DNA of 64,000 nucleotides from Achromobacter arsenitoxydans SY8 (GCF_000236785.1 NZ_AGUF01000040.1:62001-126000); one strand, 5' to 3'; positions 1 to 8,591 are shown, counted from the stretch's first letter. A program made the numbers and translations. Notes: generated from the letters alone by a model not told the origin.

Positions 1-1
1 G

Positions 2-295
2 GTCGGGCTGGGGCTGACGGTGTTCGTCGGGGTCAAGGTGGAACGCCACCATGAACGGGATGCCGAGCGCTTTCGCAAGGAAGTCAGCGCCCTGCCGGAA
101 GTCATCGCCGCCCACCTGGTGTCAGGCGAGTCCGACTTCCTGCTGCAGGTGGTGGTGCCGGATCTGCGCGGCTACGAACAATTCCTGCTGCACACCCTGC
201 TGAAGCTGCCCGGCGTTAAAGACATCCGCAGCAACTTCGCCATCCAGACGGTCAAGCAGCAGAGTCCGCTGCCGCTGGACCACCTGGCAAAGTAA
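2..295 (+). CDS. Lrp/AsnC-family transcriptional regulator, C-terminal part (cut by window edge)
   Basis: The reading frame is open from the first bases of the window with no start codon, so the gene begins upstream and only the last 97 codons are seen. The translation (VGLGLTVFVGVKVERH near its start, then SGESDFLLQVVVPDLRGYEQF, then a C-terminal LPGVKDIRSNFAIQTVK) has the pattern of the Lrp/AsnC ligand-binding RAM domain, which follows an N-terminal helix-turn-helix in this family. Such proteins sense amino acids as octamers and regulate nearby transport or catabolic genes. The target cannot be told here, because the partner gene is probably outside the window. The family is clear; the ligand is unknown. 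Confidence 0.85.
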   Translation, partial: VGLGLTVFVGVKVERHHERDAERFRKEVSALPEVIAAHLVSGESDFLLQVVVPDLRGYEQFLLHTLLKLPGVKDIRSNFAIQTVKQQSPLPLDHLAK

Positions 296-307
296 GGCCC
301 GATCCCC

Positions 308-982
308 TCAGGGCATGGCCGCTGCGGCCCGGTCCACGGCCGCGCTGCGCCGTTCGAAGCGCGCCTGGGACATCGCCAGGTAGCGTTCCACCACCGCCGG
401 CTCGGACGTCTTGGGCGTGCCGCCCGGAAACGGCGGCTTGGGGTCGTATTCGATCTGCAACTGGATCAGCTTGGCGACGTCGTCGCCGCACAGCGCCGCC
501 ACCACCTTCAGCCCCATGTCGATGCCCGACGTCACGCCGCCCGCGGTGTATACATTGCCGTCCACGCACATGCGCTCGTCGCTGGGCGTTGCGCCGAAGC
601 GGGACAGCAGCTCGCGCGCGCGCCAATGGCTGGACGCCCGCTTGCCGCGCAACAGGCCGGCCGCCCCCAGCAGCAGCGATCCGGTGCAGATGCCGAACAG
701 ATATTGCGCGCCCAGCCCCTGCCGGCGCGTGAACGCCACCCAATCCGGATCGACGATGGCGTCATCCGTGCCCGGCCCGCCCGGCACCACCAGCAGGTCG
801 CAGGGCGGCGCCGACGCCAGCGTCTGGGTGGGCACGAAGCGCAACCCCCGATCGCAGCGCACCGGCTCCAGCGTTTTTGCGACAAAATCCACGGTAAAGC
901 CCGGCGCGTTCGCCAGCACCTCGTAAGGCCCGGTCATATCCAGCTGGGTCAGTCCCTCGAACAAGACAAAATTCACATGCAT
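308..982 (-). CDS. DJ-1/PfpI family protein, isonitrile hydratase-like
   Basis: A 224-residue single-domain DJ-1/PfpI (class I glutamine amidotransferase-like) protein. It has the early VLFEGLTQLDMTGPYEVL segment containing an Asp near residue 15, the nucleophile elbow FGICTGSLLLGAAG with Cys at about residue 99, and SSHWR at about 118-121. These match the isonitrile hydratase branch, where an Asp and the elbow Cys-Thr hydrate isonitriles to N-formamides. The substrate is inferred from family only. A longer upstream frame exists, but the start at MHVNFVLFEG fits the family start and has GGGAG about 8 bases upstream. The gene is divergent from a GlxA-type regulator that carries the same domain and probably controls it. 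Confidence 0.8.
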   Translation of the reverse strand: MHVNFVLFEGLTQLDMTGPYEVLANAPGFTVDFVAKTLEPVRCDRGLRFVPTQTLASAPPCDLLVVPGGPGTDDAIVDPDWVAFTRRQGLGAQYLFGICTGSLLLGAAGLLRGKRASSHWRARELLSRFGATPSDERMCVDGNVYTAGGVTSGIDMGLKVVAALCGDDVAKLIQLQIEYDPKPPFPGGTPKTSEPAVVERYLAMSQARFERRSAAVDRAAAAMP

Positions 983-1960
983 GACGATGCTCCCTTGGAA
1001 ACGCCAGCGCCCAGCATAGGCCCACGGGCCCGGCCGGCTGCGCCAGAAAAGTCGCCAAATGCGCCACAACGCGTGGTGTTCGTGTTGTACGACGGATTTC
1101 AGCCGCTGGACCTGGCCGGCCCGTGGCAGGCGTTCAGTTCGGCCAACGAAGAGGCGGGCCGCACGCTGTACCAGCTAAGCACGATCGCGGCCGCGCCGGT
1201 CGTCTCCACGTGGGAACAGGGACTGCGCATGCAGGTGGACGGCACGTTCGAGGAAGACGTCGATACGCCCATCGACATGCTGCTGGTGCCCGGCGGCCCG
1301 GGCGTGGACCGCGCCTCGGCCCACGGCGAAACCCGCGCCTGGCTGCGCCGCCGCGACGCCGGCTCGCGCCGCACCTGCAGCGTCTGCACGGGCGCCTTCG
1401 TGCTGGCCGCGGCCGGCCTGCTGGAGGGCCGCAGCGTCACCACGCACTGGCGTTCGGCCGACCGGCTGCGCCTGTTGCACCCCGCCCTGCGGGTGGATGA
1501 CGACCGCATCTACATTGAAAGCGGCAAGTACTGGACGTCCGCCGGCGTCACCGCCGGCATCGACCTGGCGCTGGCGCTGATCGAACGCGACCACGGCGCC
1601 GCACTGTCGCAGCAGGTGGCGCGGCGGCTGGTCGTCTTCATGCGCCGCAACGGCGACCAGCGCCAATACAGCCAGGCGCTGCGCCTGCAGGACCGTGTCG
1701 CCGCGCCCTTCCGCGAACTGGTCGAGAAAATGGAGGCGCGGCTGTCGGCACGCTGGTCGGTAGATGAAATGGCCGACGCCTGTCACATGTCGCGCCGCAC
1801 CTTCCAGCGCAAGTTCGCGGCGCACTTCGGCGTCGCGCCCACCGAAGTGCTGCGGCGCCTGCGCGAGGAACGGGCCCGCGCGCTGGAAGGCGCCGGCAAG
1901 ATGACGCGCAAGGCCGTCGAACAGCATGTCGGGCCCCTGCACAAGCGGACCCGGCCATGA
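977..1960 (+). CDS. GlxA-family regulator (PfpI-like domain plus AraC helix-turn-helix), C-terminus truncated
   Basis: The protein has an N-terminal DJ-1/PfpI-like sensor domain (VVFVLYDGFQPLDLAGPW, elbow CSVCTGAFVLAAAGLLEG, then THWR), followed by one AraC-type helix-turn-helix (SVDEMADACHMSRRTFQRKF). GlxA/FtrA-family proteins normally have two such helix-turn-helix motifs. Here the chain ends in GKMTRKAVEQHVGPLHKRTRP, where the second should begin, so roughly 40 residues are missing. The start is uncertain. ATG at 977 lies inside the palindrome ATGCAT that also holds the start codon of the divergent PfpI gene. A GTG at 1073, just before the conserved domain, would leave a normal promoter region. 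Neither candidate has a good ribosome site. Confidence 0.75.
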   Translation: MHDDAPLETPAPSIGPRARPAAPEKSPNAPQRVVFVLYDGFQPLDLAGPWQAFSSANEEAGRTLYQLSTIAAAPVVSTWEQGLRMQVDGTFEEDVDTPIDMLLVPGGPGVDRASAHGETRAWLRRRDAGSRRTCSVCTGAFVLAAAGLLEGRSVTTHWRSADRLRLLHPALRVDDDRIYIESGKYWTSAGVTAGIDLALALIERDHGAALSQQVARRLVVFMRRNGDQRQYSQALRLQDRVAAPFRELVEKMEARLSARWSVDEMADACHMSRRTFQRKFAAHFGVAPTEVLRRLREERARALEGAGKMTRKAVEQHVGPLHKRTRP

Positions 1961-1969
1961 TCCGGCAGG

Positions 1970-2692
1970 CTAGCCCGCCAGCCCCACCGACATCCCGCCG
2001 CACACGTACAGCACCTGCCCGGTCATGAAGCCCGCGCGCGGGTCCAGGAACATCGCGACCGTATGCGCCACTTCTTCCGGGCGGCCCACGCGGCCCACCG
2101 GAATCGAGGCTTCCAGCGCCTGCGTTTTGGGTGCGCCGGGCGGATTGGACTGGTTGAAGAGTTCAGTCGCGACCGGACCTGGCGCCACGGTGTTCACCGT
2201 AATGCCGTCGCCCGCCAGTTCCAGCGCCCAGGTGCGCGTCATGCCCGCCAGCCCGGCCTTGGATGCGCCGTACACCGACCGCCCGCCCTTGCCCAGGGCC
2301 GCGCGGCTGCCTATGTTCACGACCCGCCCGTAGCCCGCGCGGCGCATACCCGGCAGCAGCGCCTGCATCAGCAGGAGCGGCGCGGCAATGTTCAGCGCCA
2401 TCGTGCGCGCCAGTTCTTCCTGCGTGACGTCTTCGATGTTGGCGACCTGGATCATTCCCGCGTTGTTCACCAGGTTCAGCACCGGGTGTTGCGCCGCGAG
2501 TTCGCGGGCCGCGGCCTGGGTCGCGGCCGCATCGCCCAGGTCGACGGACCGGAAGGTCTCGCCGGGCAGCGTTTCCTCGGGCGGCGTACGGCTGAAATTG
2601 ACAACCTGGTAGCCGTCCTCAAGCAGCCGCACCACGATGGCGCGGCCGATTCCCCGGCTGCCGCCGGTGACTAAAGCGATGGGCGTGTTCAT
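1970..2692 (-). CDS. SDR family oxidoreductase (FabG-like)
   Basis: A 240-residue classical short-chain dehydrogenase/reductase. It has the NAD(P)-binding motif TGGSRGIG at residues 9-16, NNAG at 76-79, and catalytic Ser129, Tyr141 and Lys145 (YGASK). Members reduce or oxidise carbonyl/hydroxyl groups of acyl thioesters or small molecules; the substrate cannot be read from sequence. Its ATG overlaps the TGA of the upstream Bug-receptor gene (ATGA), so the two are translationally coupled. It lies across a divergent promoter from a cyclase-family hydrolase and an acyl-CoA ligase, which suggests one catabolic route for an imported carboxylate. Confidence 0.88.
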   Translation of the reverse strand: MNTPIALVTGGSRGIGRAIVVRLLEDGYQVVNFSRTPPEETLPGETFRSVDLGDAAATQAAARELAAQHPVLNLVNNAGMIQVANIEDVTQEELARTMALNIAAPLLLMQALLPGMRRAGYGRVVNIGSRAALGKGGRSVYGASKAGLAGMTRTWALELAGDGITVNTVAPGPVATELFNQSNPPGAPKTQALEASIPVGRVGRPEEVAHTVAMFLDPRAGFMTGQVLYVCGGMSVGLAG

Positions 2693-3681
2693 TGCGCTTT
2701 GATTCCCTGGTCTTTGATGAGCCCGCCCCATTTCTTGCGCTCCGCAGTCTCGAACGCGGCAAGGTCCGCGCCGAACAGCGTGCCGGGTTTGGCGCCCATG
2801 GTGGCGAAATTGGCGGCGATGGCCTGCGTCTGCAGGCCGCTGCGGGCGGCGGCGATCAGCTGCTCGACGACCGGCCCCGGCGTATTGCGTGGCGCATACA
2901 GCGCAAACCAGGCCGTGACATCGAAGCCCGGCAGGCCGGACTCGGAGACGGTGGGCAGGCCGGGCACCGACGGATCGCGCGCGGCCGAGGTCACGGCCAC
3001 GCCGCGCACCAGGTTGCCGTCCTTGATCTGCGCCAGCGCGCCCGGCAGGTTGTCGAACAGCAGGTCGACTTGTCCGCCCGCCACGGCGGGCAAGGACGCG
3101 GACGTGCCCTTGAACGGCACATGCAGCATCGTCACGCCAGCCATGGCCTCGAAGTACGCGCCGGTCAGGTGCACTGACGACCCGATGCCGGGCGAGGCAT
3201 ACGTCAACTTCTTGTCCGGCGACTGCTTGGCCGCCTTGATCACGTCCGCGACCGTCTTGTAGGGCGACTTGGCGCTGACGGCGATGACATTGGGCGTGGT
3301 GGACACCAGTGCGATGGGAACCAGGTCGCGTTCGGGGTCGAACGCCATGTTGCTGTAGAGGAACTGGTTGATCGTCTGCGTGCCGATCGTGCCCAGGCCC
3401 AGCGTGTAGCCGTCCGCCTTGGCCCGCGCCACATAGGCCATGCCGATGTTGCCGCCCGCGCCGGGCTTGTTCTCGACCAGCACGGTCTGCTTCAGGCCTG
3501 GCTGCAGCGCATTGGCGATGGCCCGGCCGAAGATGTCCGCGCCGCCGCCCGGCGGATACGGCACGACAACGGTGACGGGATGTTCGGGATAGCCCGCGGC
3601 ATGGACGGCGGGCAGCGCCAGGACAGCTAGCGCGCCGAAGGCGATGCGCCATGCGGCGCGCGGATGCGGCAGTTGCGTCAT
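2689..3681 (-). CDS. TctC/Bug-family periplasmic substrate-binding protein
   Basis: A 330-residue tripartite tricarboxylate transporter receptor (Bug family). There is a signal peptide at about residues 1-28 (start MTQLPHPRAAW, cleavage near VHAAG), then YPEHPVTVVVPYPPGGGADI, typical of the first beta strand and ligand loop. The ENKPGAGGNIG and YASPGIGSSVH segments are also characteristic. These proteins bind carboxylates or similar small molecules in the periplasm. No tctA or tctB membrane genes are nearby, as is usual for the expanded Bug families of Bordetella/Achromobacter. The start was chosen at the signal peptide; the frame stays open upstream without support. The gene is co-transcribed with the SDR downstream. 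Confidence 0.9.
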   Translation of the reverse strand: MTQLPHPRAAWRIAFGALAVLALPAVHAAGYPEHPVTVVVPYPPGGGADIFGRAIANALQPGLKQTVLVENKPGAGGNIGMAYVARAKADGYTLGLGTIGTQTINQFLYSNMAFDPERDLVPIALVSTTPNVIAVSAKSPYKTVADVIKAAKQSPDKKLTYASPGIGSSVHLTGAYFEAMAGVTMLHVPFKGTSASLPAVAGGQVDLLFDNLPGALAQIKDGNLVRGVAVTSAARDPSVPGLPTVSESGLPGFDVTAWFALYAPRNTPGPVVEQLIAAARSGLQTQAIAANFATMGAKPGTLFGADLAAFETAERKKWGGLIKDQGIKAQ

Positions 3682-3726
3682 GGTTTTGTCTCCTATCGAA
3701 TCCGCTGATTGCGGATTTCTTTTTAA

Positions 3727-3744
3727 AGTACGTAAATACGTACT
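3727..3744. promoter_or_regulatory. Perfect inverted repeat in divergent promoter, candidate GntR operator
   Basis: AGTACGTAAATACGTACT has 8-base arms separated by AA. It lies between the divergent Bug-receptor and cyclase genes, about 40 bases from each start and in AT-rich sequence. Symmetric GTA...TAC sites are typical of HutC-type GntR operators, and a HutC-type regulator is encoded at 6446 in the same cluster. The repeat is seen directly; the regulator assignment is inference. Confidence 0.55.
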
Positions 3745-3784
3745 ATATTCATAAGAACATATAAAACCGACTGGAGACAAGCAG

Positions 3785-4825
3785 ATGAAACGCTGGACGC
3801 AACGCCCCGAAGGATCCACCTGGGGCGACTTCGGCCCGGACGACGAGCTCGGCCGCCTGAACCTGCTGACCGAGGAAAAAGTGCTGCAGGCGGTGCGCGA
3901 GGTCCGCGCCGGCAAGGTGTTCTGCCTGTCGCTGCCGCTGGACCTGCCCGGCGGCAATGTGCTGAATCCGCGCCGCCACGCGCCCACGCTCAAGCCCACG
4001 TTCCGCGAGGGCACGCCCTACCTGAACTTCGCGATGTCGGAGGTGCAGCCCGAAGCCGTCGACGTGCTGTCCGACGACCAGGTGACGCTTTCCATGCAGT
4101 ACTCCACCCAATGGGACGGCCTGTGCCACGTGGGCGCCCTGTTCGACATCCAGGGCGACGGCGAGGCCCGCCGCGTCTACTACAACGGCTATGCCGCCGG
4201 CGTGGACGTGTTCGGCGGCGCTGACCCGGACACCGCCGAGCAGGCCTGCTGCCCGCCCGGCGGTTCCTATGCGCGCAAACTCAGCGTCAGCCGCTATGCG
4301 GAAAAAGGCATGCAGGGCCGCGGCGTGCTGGTGGACCTGGCGCGGGCGTTCGGCCCGGGCCGCACGCTGGTGGGCCATGAGCAGCTCCAGACCGCCATGC
4401 GCGAGCAGGACGCCGTGCCGGAAAAGGGCGACATGCTGGTGCTGCGCACCGGCTTCGCGGAAGCTGTGGTGGCCATGAACGGCAACCCCGATCCGCACAA
4501 ACTGGAGCAGACGGGTGCGGTGCTCGATGGCGCCGACCCGGCGCTGCTGGACTGGATCACCCAGTCTGGCATCGCGGCGATCTGCGCGGACAACTACGCC
4601 GTGGAATCCTATCCGGCGCGCACGTCCGGCCCCGGCCACTCGATCCTGCCGCTGCATCATCATTGCCTCTTCAAACTGGGCGTGCCGCTGGCCGAACTCT
4701 GGTATCTGAAGGACCTGGCCGACTGGCTGCACGAACACGGACGCAGCCGCTTCCTCCTGACCGCCCCGCCCCTGCGCATGCCCGGCGCGGTGGGCTCCCC
4801 CGTGACGCCCATCGCCACGGTGTAG
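3785..4825 (+). CDS. Cyclase-family (kynurenine formamidase-like) hydrolase
   Basis: A 346-residue protein of the cyclase family (PF04199 type), which contains metal-dependent amidases and lactonases such as bacterial kynurenine formamidase. Support comes from the metal-site region STQWDGLCHVGALFD, the later VDLARAFGP and GDMLVLRTGF segments, and SGPGHSILPLHHHCLFKLGV near the C-terminus. It is longer than KynB (about 210 residues), like the larger cyclase-family proteins of catabolic clusters. The ATG follows GGAGAC. It is followed after 3 bases by an acyl-CoA ligase gene. A role in ring opening or hydrolysis before CoA activation is plausible, but the substrate is unknown. Confidence 0.82.
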   Translation: MKRWTQRPEGSTWGDFGPDDELGRLNLLTEEKVLQAVREVRAGKVFCLSLPLDLPGGNVLNPRRHAPTLKPTFREGTPYLNFAMSEVQPEAVDVLSDDQVTLSMQYSTQWDGLCHVGALFDIQGDGEARRVYYNGYAAGVDVFGGADPDTAEQACCPPGGSYARKLSVSRYAEKGMQGRGVLVDLARAFGPGRTLVGHEQLQTAMREQDAVPEKGDMLVLRTGFAEAVVAMNGNPDPHKLEQTGAVLDGADPALLDWITQSGIAAICADNYAVESYPARTSGPGHSILPLHHHCLFKLGVPLAELWYLKDLADWLHEHGRSRFLLTAPPLRMPGAVGSPVTPIATV

Positions 4826-4828
4826 ACC

Positions 4829-6433
4829 ATGACCCTGCCGTACTCGACGTTCTCCGCCCACCTGGACGCGCTGGCCGCGCGCCAGCCCGGCGCGCCCGCG
4901 CTGATCGACCAGGACCAGCCCATCGGCTGCGCCGAGCTGCGCACGCGCAGCCGCGCGCTGGCCGCGGGCCTGGCCGGCATCGGCGTCAAGCCCGGCCATC
5001 GCGTGGCCGTCTGGCTGCCCAATTGCGCGGCCTGGGTGGAATCTTTCCTGGCCTGCGCCCACCTGGGCGCGCTGGTGCTGGCGGTCAACACGCGCTTCCG
5101 GGCGCTGGAAGTGGCCGACATCCTGGGCCGCGGCAAGGCCGACTGGCTGGTGTACTGGCCGGGCTTCAAGGGCATCGACTTCCAGGGCATCCTGGACGGC
5201 GTGGCGCCCGCGGACCTGGCCGGGCTGCGCGGCGCGGTCGCCCTGGCCGGCGCCGACGGCGCGGCGCCCGTGTCCGTGCACGGCAAGCCCGTGCACCGCT
5301 ACGATGCCCTGCTGGCCTGCGCCGACCCGGCGCCCGCGGCGCAAGCCAATGCCGGCGTGCTGTGCTTCACTACGTCCGGCACCACGTCCAAGCCCAAGTT
5401 CGTGCTGCACGACCAGCAGACCCTGTTGCGCCACGGCATGGCGGTGGCGCAGGCATTCGACTACGACGACAAGGCCTGCGTGCTGGCCAGCGCACCGTTC
5501 TGCGGCGCCTTCGGCTTTGCGACGCTCGTCGGCGGGCTGGCGCGCGGCGTGCCCGTCGTGTGCGCGCCGGTGTTCAATGCGGCGGAATCGGCGCAGGCCG
5601 TCGCCCGCCACGCCGTGACGCATACCTACGCCAACAACGAGGCCTTGGTCGGCATGATGCAGGCCGCCGCGCCCGAGGCCTTCTCGTCCGTGCGGCTATT
5701 CGGCTTCGCCAGCTTCACGCCCGCGCTGGACAACATGCTGGACCTGGCCCGCGCGGCGCACGTGCCGCTGACCGGACTGTACGGCTCCAGCGAGCTGATC
5801 GCGCTGGTGGCCGGCCAGCCCCGCGATCCGGCCGAAGGCGATGTGTCGGCCCGCCACCTGCCCGGCGGCACACTGATCTATCCCGATGCGCGGGTGCGCG
5901 CCCGGGATCCGGAAACGGGCCAGGTACTGCCGCACGGCCAGTCCGGCGAAGTCGAAATCCTGTCGCCCAGCCTGATGCAGGGCTACCTGGACAATCCCGA
6001 GGCCACCCGCGCCGCCCTGACCGACGACGGCTACTTCCGGACCGGCGACCTGGGCTATACGCTGACCCCGCGCCAGTTCGTGTTCCAGACCCGCATGGGC
6101 GATTCGCTGCGGCTGTCGGGCTTTCTGGTCAACCCCGTGGAGATCGAACAGGTCGTGGAGACCCTGCCCGGCGTGCGCGCCTGCCAGGTGGTGGGCGCCA
6201 CGCGCCAGGGCAAGATCGTGCCGTATGCGTTCGTGCTGCTGCACCCGGGCGCGCAGGCGGACCCGGCCGGCTGGACCGCCGCCTGCAAGGCCGCGATGGC
6301 GGGCTTCAAGGCGCCCGCGGGCTTTACCGTGCTGGACGCCTTCCCGTCGGTCGAAAGCGCCAATTCGGTCAAGATCCAGAAGCATCGCCTGCGCGAGATG
6401 GCGGACGCTATGCTCTTGGATTCTTCATCCTAG
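4829..6433 (+). CDS. AMP-dependent acyl-CoA synthetase/ligase
   Basis: A 534-residue member of the ANL adenylate-forming superfamily. The phosphate-binding motif TTSGTTSKPK is at residues 181-190, the substrate/AMP motif LTGLYGSSEL lies mid-protein, YFRTGDLGY starts the hinge, and the C-terminal NSVKIQKHRLRE holds the catalytic lysine region. It activates a carboxylic acid with ATP and CoA. It sits 3 bases after the cyclase-family gene and 12 bases before a GntR regulator, in one operon. The substrate is probably the product of the cyclase-family enzyme (inference). The length is normal for the family. Confidence 0.88.
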   Translation: MTLPYSTFSAHLDALAARQPGAPALIDQDQPIGCAELRTRSRALAAGLAGIGVKPGHRVAVWLPNCAAWVESFLACAHLGALVLAVNTRFRALEVADILGRGKADWLVYWPGFKGIDFQGILDGVAPADLAGLRGAVALAGADGAAPVSVHGKPVHRYDALLACADPAPAAQANAGVLCFTTSGTTSKPKFVLHDQQTLLRHGMAVAQAFDYDDKACVLASAPFCGAFGFATLVGGLARGVPVVCAPVFNAAESAQAVARHAVTHTYANNEALVGMMQAAAPEAFSSVRLFGFASFTPALDNMLDLARAAHVPLTGLYGSSELIALVAGQPRDPAEGDVSARHLPGGTLIYPDARVRARDPETGQVLPHGQSGEVEILSPSLMQGYLDNPEATRAALTDDGYFRTGDLGYTLTPRQFVFQTRMGDSLRLSGFLVNPVEIEQVVETLPGVRACQVVGATRQGKIVPYAFVLLHPGAQADPAGWTAACKAAMAGFKAPAGFTVLDAFPSVESANSVKIQKHRLREMADAMLLDSSS

Positions 6434-6445
6434 CCGTCTCCCGCC

Positions 6446-7189
6446 ATGCCCGCCCGCAAGCTTTTCTCGCGCAGTCCCCAGCCGCTCTATCTGCAAGCGG
6501 CCGCGCTGTTTCGCAGCCACATCCAGAACCGCACCTGGCGGCCCGGGCAGCAGATCCCGCCGCTGGAGTCGCTGATGGACACCTACGGCATCTCGCGGGC
6601 CACCATACGCCAGGCTTTCGGCCTGCTTGAGGAAGACGGCCTGATCCGGCGTTCGCGCGGGTCGGGCACCTTCGTCAACGCCGAACTGCCCGAAACGCCC
6701 ACGCTGCTGATCCCCAAGACCTGGGCCGAAACCGTGGAACTGAGCAATCAGTTGGGCACGGTGTCCCTGGTGGAGTCCAACGCGGACTCGCCCCTGCCCG
6801 ACTCGCTGGGCATGCCCTGCGGCGCCGATCGCAGCGGCAGCTTCCAGTACCTGCGCCGCATCCACACCACCGAAGCCGGGCCGTTCTGCTATAGCGAGGT
6901 CTTCCTGGACAGCGGCCTGTTCCGCAAGCACCGGGCCCGCATCCAGAAAAGCACCGTGGCGCCGGTGCTGGACCAGTTCTACGGCGCGCGCATCTCCGAG
7001 GCGCGCCAGGTGCTCAACGTTATCGAAGCGGGCCAGGAATCGGCGGAATCGCTGCAGATCCCGGTGTCGTCGCCGGTGGCCGAGCTGCGCCGCTATGCCT
7101 GCATCGACGGCCGCGTCGTGTATTTCGCGCGGCTGGAATTTCCCTTCCGCAAGGTGCGGATGGAGTTCGACCTCCTCACCAGCCGCTGA
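6446..7189 (+). CDS. GntR-family regulator, HutC subfamily (UTRA domain)
   Basis: A 247-residue protein with an N-terminal winged helix (LYLQAAALFRSHIQ, then ISRATIRQAFGLLEEDGLI and RSRGSGTFV at about residues 10-75). A UTRA ligand-binding domain follows (FQYLRRIHTTEAGPFCYSEV to the C-terminus). HutC-type regulators are usually repressors relieved by a pathway intermediate. It closes the cyclase/acyl-CoA ligase operon, so local autoregulation through the palindrome at 3727-3744 is likely. A direct test is lacking. Confidence 0.9.
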   Translation: MPARKLFSRSPQPLYLQAAALFRSHIQNRTWRPGQQIPPLESLMDTYGISRATIRQAFGLLEEDGLIRRSRGSGTFVNAELPETPTLLIPKTWAETVELSNQLGTVSLVESNADSPLPDSLGMPCGADRSGSFQYLRRIHTTEAGPFCYSEVFLDSGLFRKHRARIQKSTVAPVLDQFYGARISEARQVLNVIEAGQESAESLQIPVSSPVAELRRYACIDGRVVYFARLEFPFRKVRMEFDLLTSR

Positions 7190-7329
7190 CCGCAACCCGC
7201 AACCGCAGAACCAAGGAGCCCATCGCCCCCGATCGCCAACCGCCGCCGTCCGAACCCACAGGGCGCAGCAGCAAAACAAAAGAAGCGCCCGCAACATCCG
7301 AAAAGAATCCGGCATACAGGGAGACAACC

Positions 7330-8586
7330 ATGAAACATGCCGACAAGACCCGGATTTCATTGCAGTGCCGCAGGAAGACAACCCGATTGTTCGCCACCGC
7401 GGCCCTCGCCGCGGCGGCAGCCGCCTCGCAGGCGCAGGCGCCCGCCGTTTCCGACGATGTGGTGCGCCTGGGCCTGATCCTGGATATGAGCGGCATCTAC
7501 GCCGACGTGACCGGCAAGGGCAGCGCCACCGCCGCCGAAATGGCGATCGTCGACTTCGGCGGCACGGTCCTGGGCAAGAAGGTGGACCTGCTGGTGGTGG
7601 ACCACCAGAACAAGGCCGACATCGCCGCGGCCAAGGCCCGCGAGTGGTACGACACACAGAAGGTGGACGCCATCATGGACGTAGCGGGCTCCGCCCCCGC
7701 GCTGGCCGTGCTGGAAGTCGCGCGGGAAAAGAAGAAGATCGTGGTCTTCAGCGGCCCCGGCACCGAACGCATCACCAACGACCTGTGCTCGCCGTACTCG
7801 GTGCATTACACCTACGACACATGGTCGCTGGCCAACACCACCGCGCGCGCCACCGTCGAACAAGGCGGCAAGAGCTGGTACTTCCTGACGGCCGACTACG
7901 CCTTCGGACATACGCTGCAGGCGTCGGCCACGGACGTGGTCAAGGCCAACGGCGGCACGGTGCTGGGCGCCTCGCGCCACCCGCTGGGTTCCAGCGATTT
8001 CGCGTCCTATCTGCTGCAGGCGCAGGCCAGCAAGGCGCAGATCGTGGGGCTGGCCAATGCGGGCGGCGACACGGTCAACGCCATCAAGGCGGCCAGCGAG
8101 TTCGGCCTGACCAAGGGCGGCCAGAAGATGGCCGGCCTGCTCCTGTACATCAACGACATCCACGCCATCGGCCTGGACGCCGCTGCGGGCCTGACGCTGA
8201 CAGAAGCCTTCTACTGGGACATGAACGACCAGACCCGCGCCTGGTCCCAGCGCTACTACGACAAGCTCAAGAAGATGCCCAACATGAGCCAGGCCGGCAC
8301 GTACTCGTCGGTGATGCACTACCTGAAGGCGGTGCAGGCCGCGGGCACGGACGAACCGGCGGCAGTCATGAAGCAGATGAAGTCCATGCCGATCAATGAC
8401 TTCTTCGCCGCCAACGGCCGCATCCGCGAAGACGGCCGCATGGTGCATGACATGTACCTGTTCGAGGTGAAGAAGCCCTCGGAGTCCAAGCGCCCCTGGG
8501 ACTACTACAAGCTGGTGGCCACCCTGCCCGGCGACCAGGCCTTCATGCCGCTGTCCAAATCCACCTGCCCCCTGGTGAAAAAGTAG
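7330..8586 (+). CDS. ABC transporter substrate-binding protein, branched-chain amino acid (LivK) type
   Basis: A 418-residue periplasmic binding protein of the Peripla_BP_6 class. It has a signal peptide with a hydrophobic core around residues 20-37 (ATAALAAAAAASQAQA), then VVRLGLILDMSGIYADVTG, the usual opening strand and serine loop of this class, and a second lobe starting near KSWYFLTADYAFGH. It would bind a small amino-acid-like or aromatic ligand for an ABC importer. No LivH/M/G/F genes are adjacent, so it is an orphan. It follows the GntR gene after 140 bases with its own GGGAGAC ribosome site, and may belong to the same regulon. Confidence 0.88.
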   Translation: MKHADKTRISLQCRRKTTRLFATAALAAAAAASQAQAPAVSDDVVRLGLILDMSGIYADVTGKGSATAAEMAIVDFGGTVLGKKVDLLVVDHQNKADIAAAKAREWYDTQKVDAIMDVAGSAPALAVLEVAREKKKIVVFSGPGTERITNDLCSPYSVHYTYDTWSLANTTARATVEQGGKSWYFLTADYAFGHTLQASATDVVKANGGTVLGASRHPLGSSDFASYLLQAQASKAQIVGLANAGGDTVNAIKAASEFGLTKGGQKMAGLLLYINDIHAIGLDAAAGLTLTEAFYWDMNDQTRAWSQRYYDKLKKMPNMSQAGTYSSVMHYLKAVQAAGTDEPAAVMKQMKSMPINDFFAANGRIREDGRMVHDMYLFEVKKPSESKRPWDYYKLVATLPGDQAFMPLSKSTCPLVKK

Positions 8587-8591
8587 CGGGC

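Noticed and set aside
2693-3652. Long upstream extension of the first SDR frame
   Set aside because: It runs out of frame through the Bug-receptor gene. The SDR clearly starts at MNTPIALVTGG.
3749-5623. 624-codon minus-strand open frame opposite the cyclase and acyl-CoA ligase genes
   Set aside because: Low-complexity Arg/Ala/His/Gly translation spanning two well-supported genes on the other strand.
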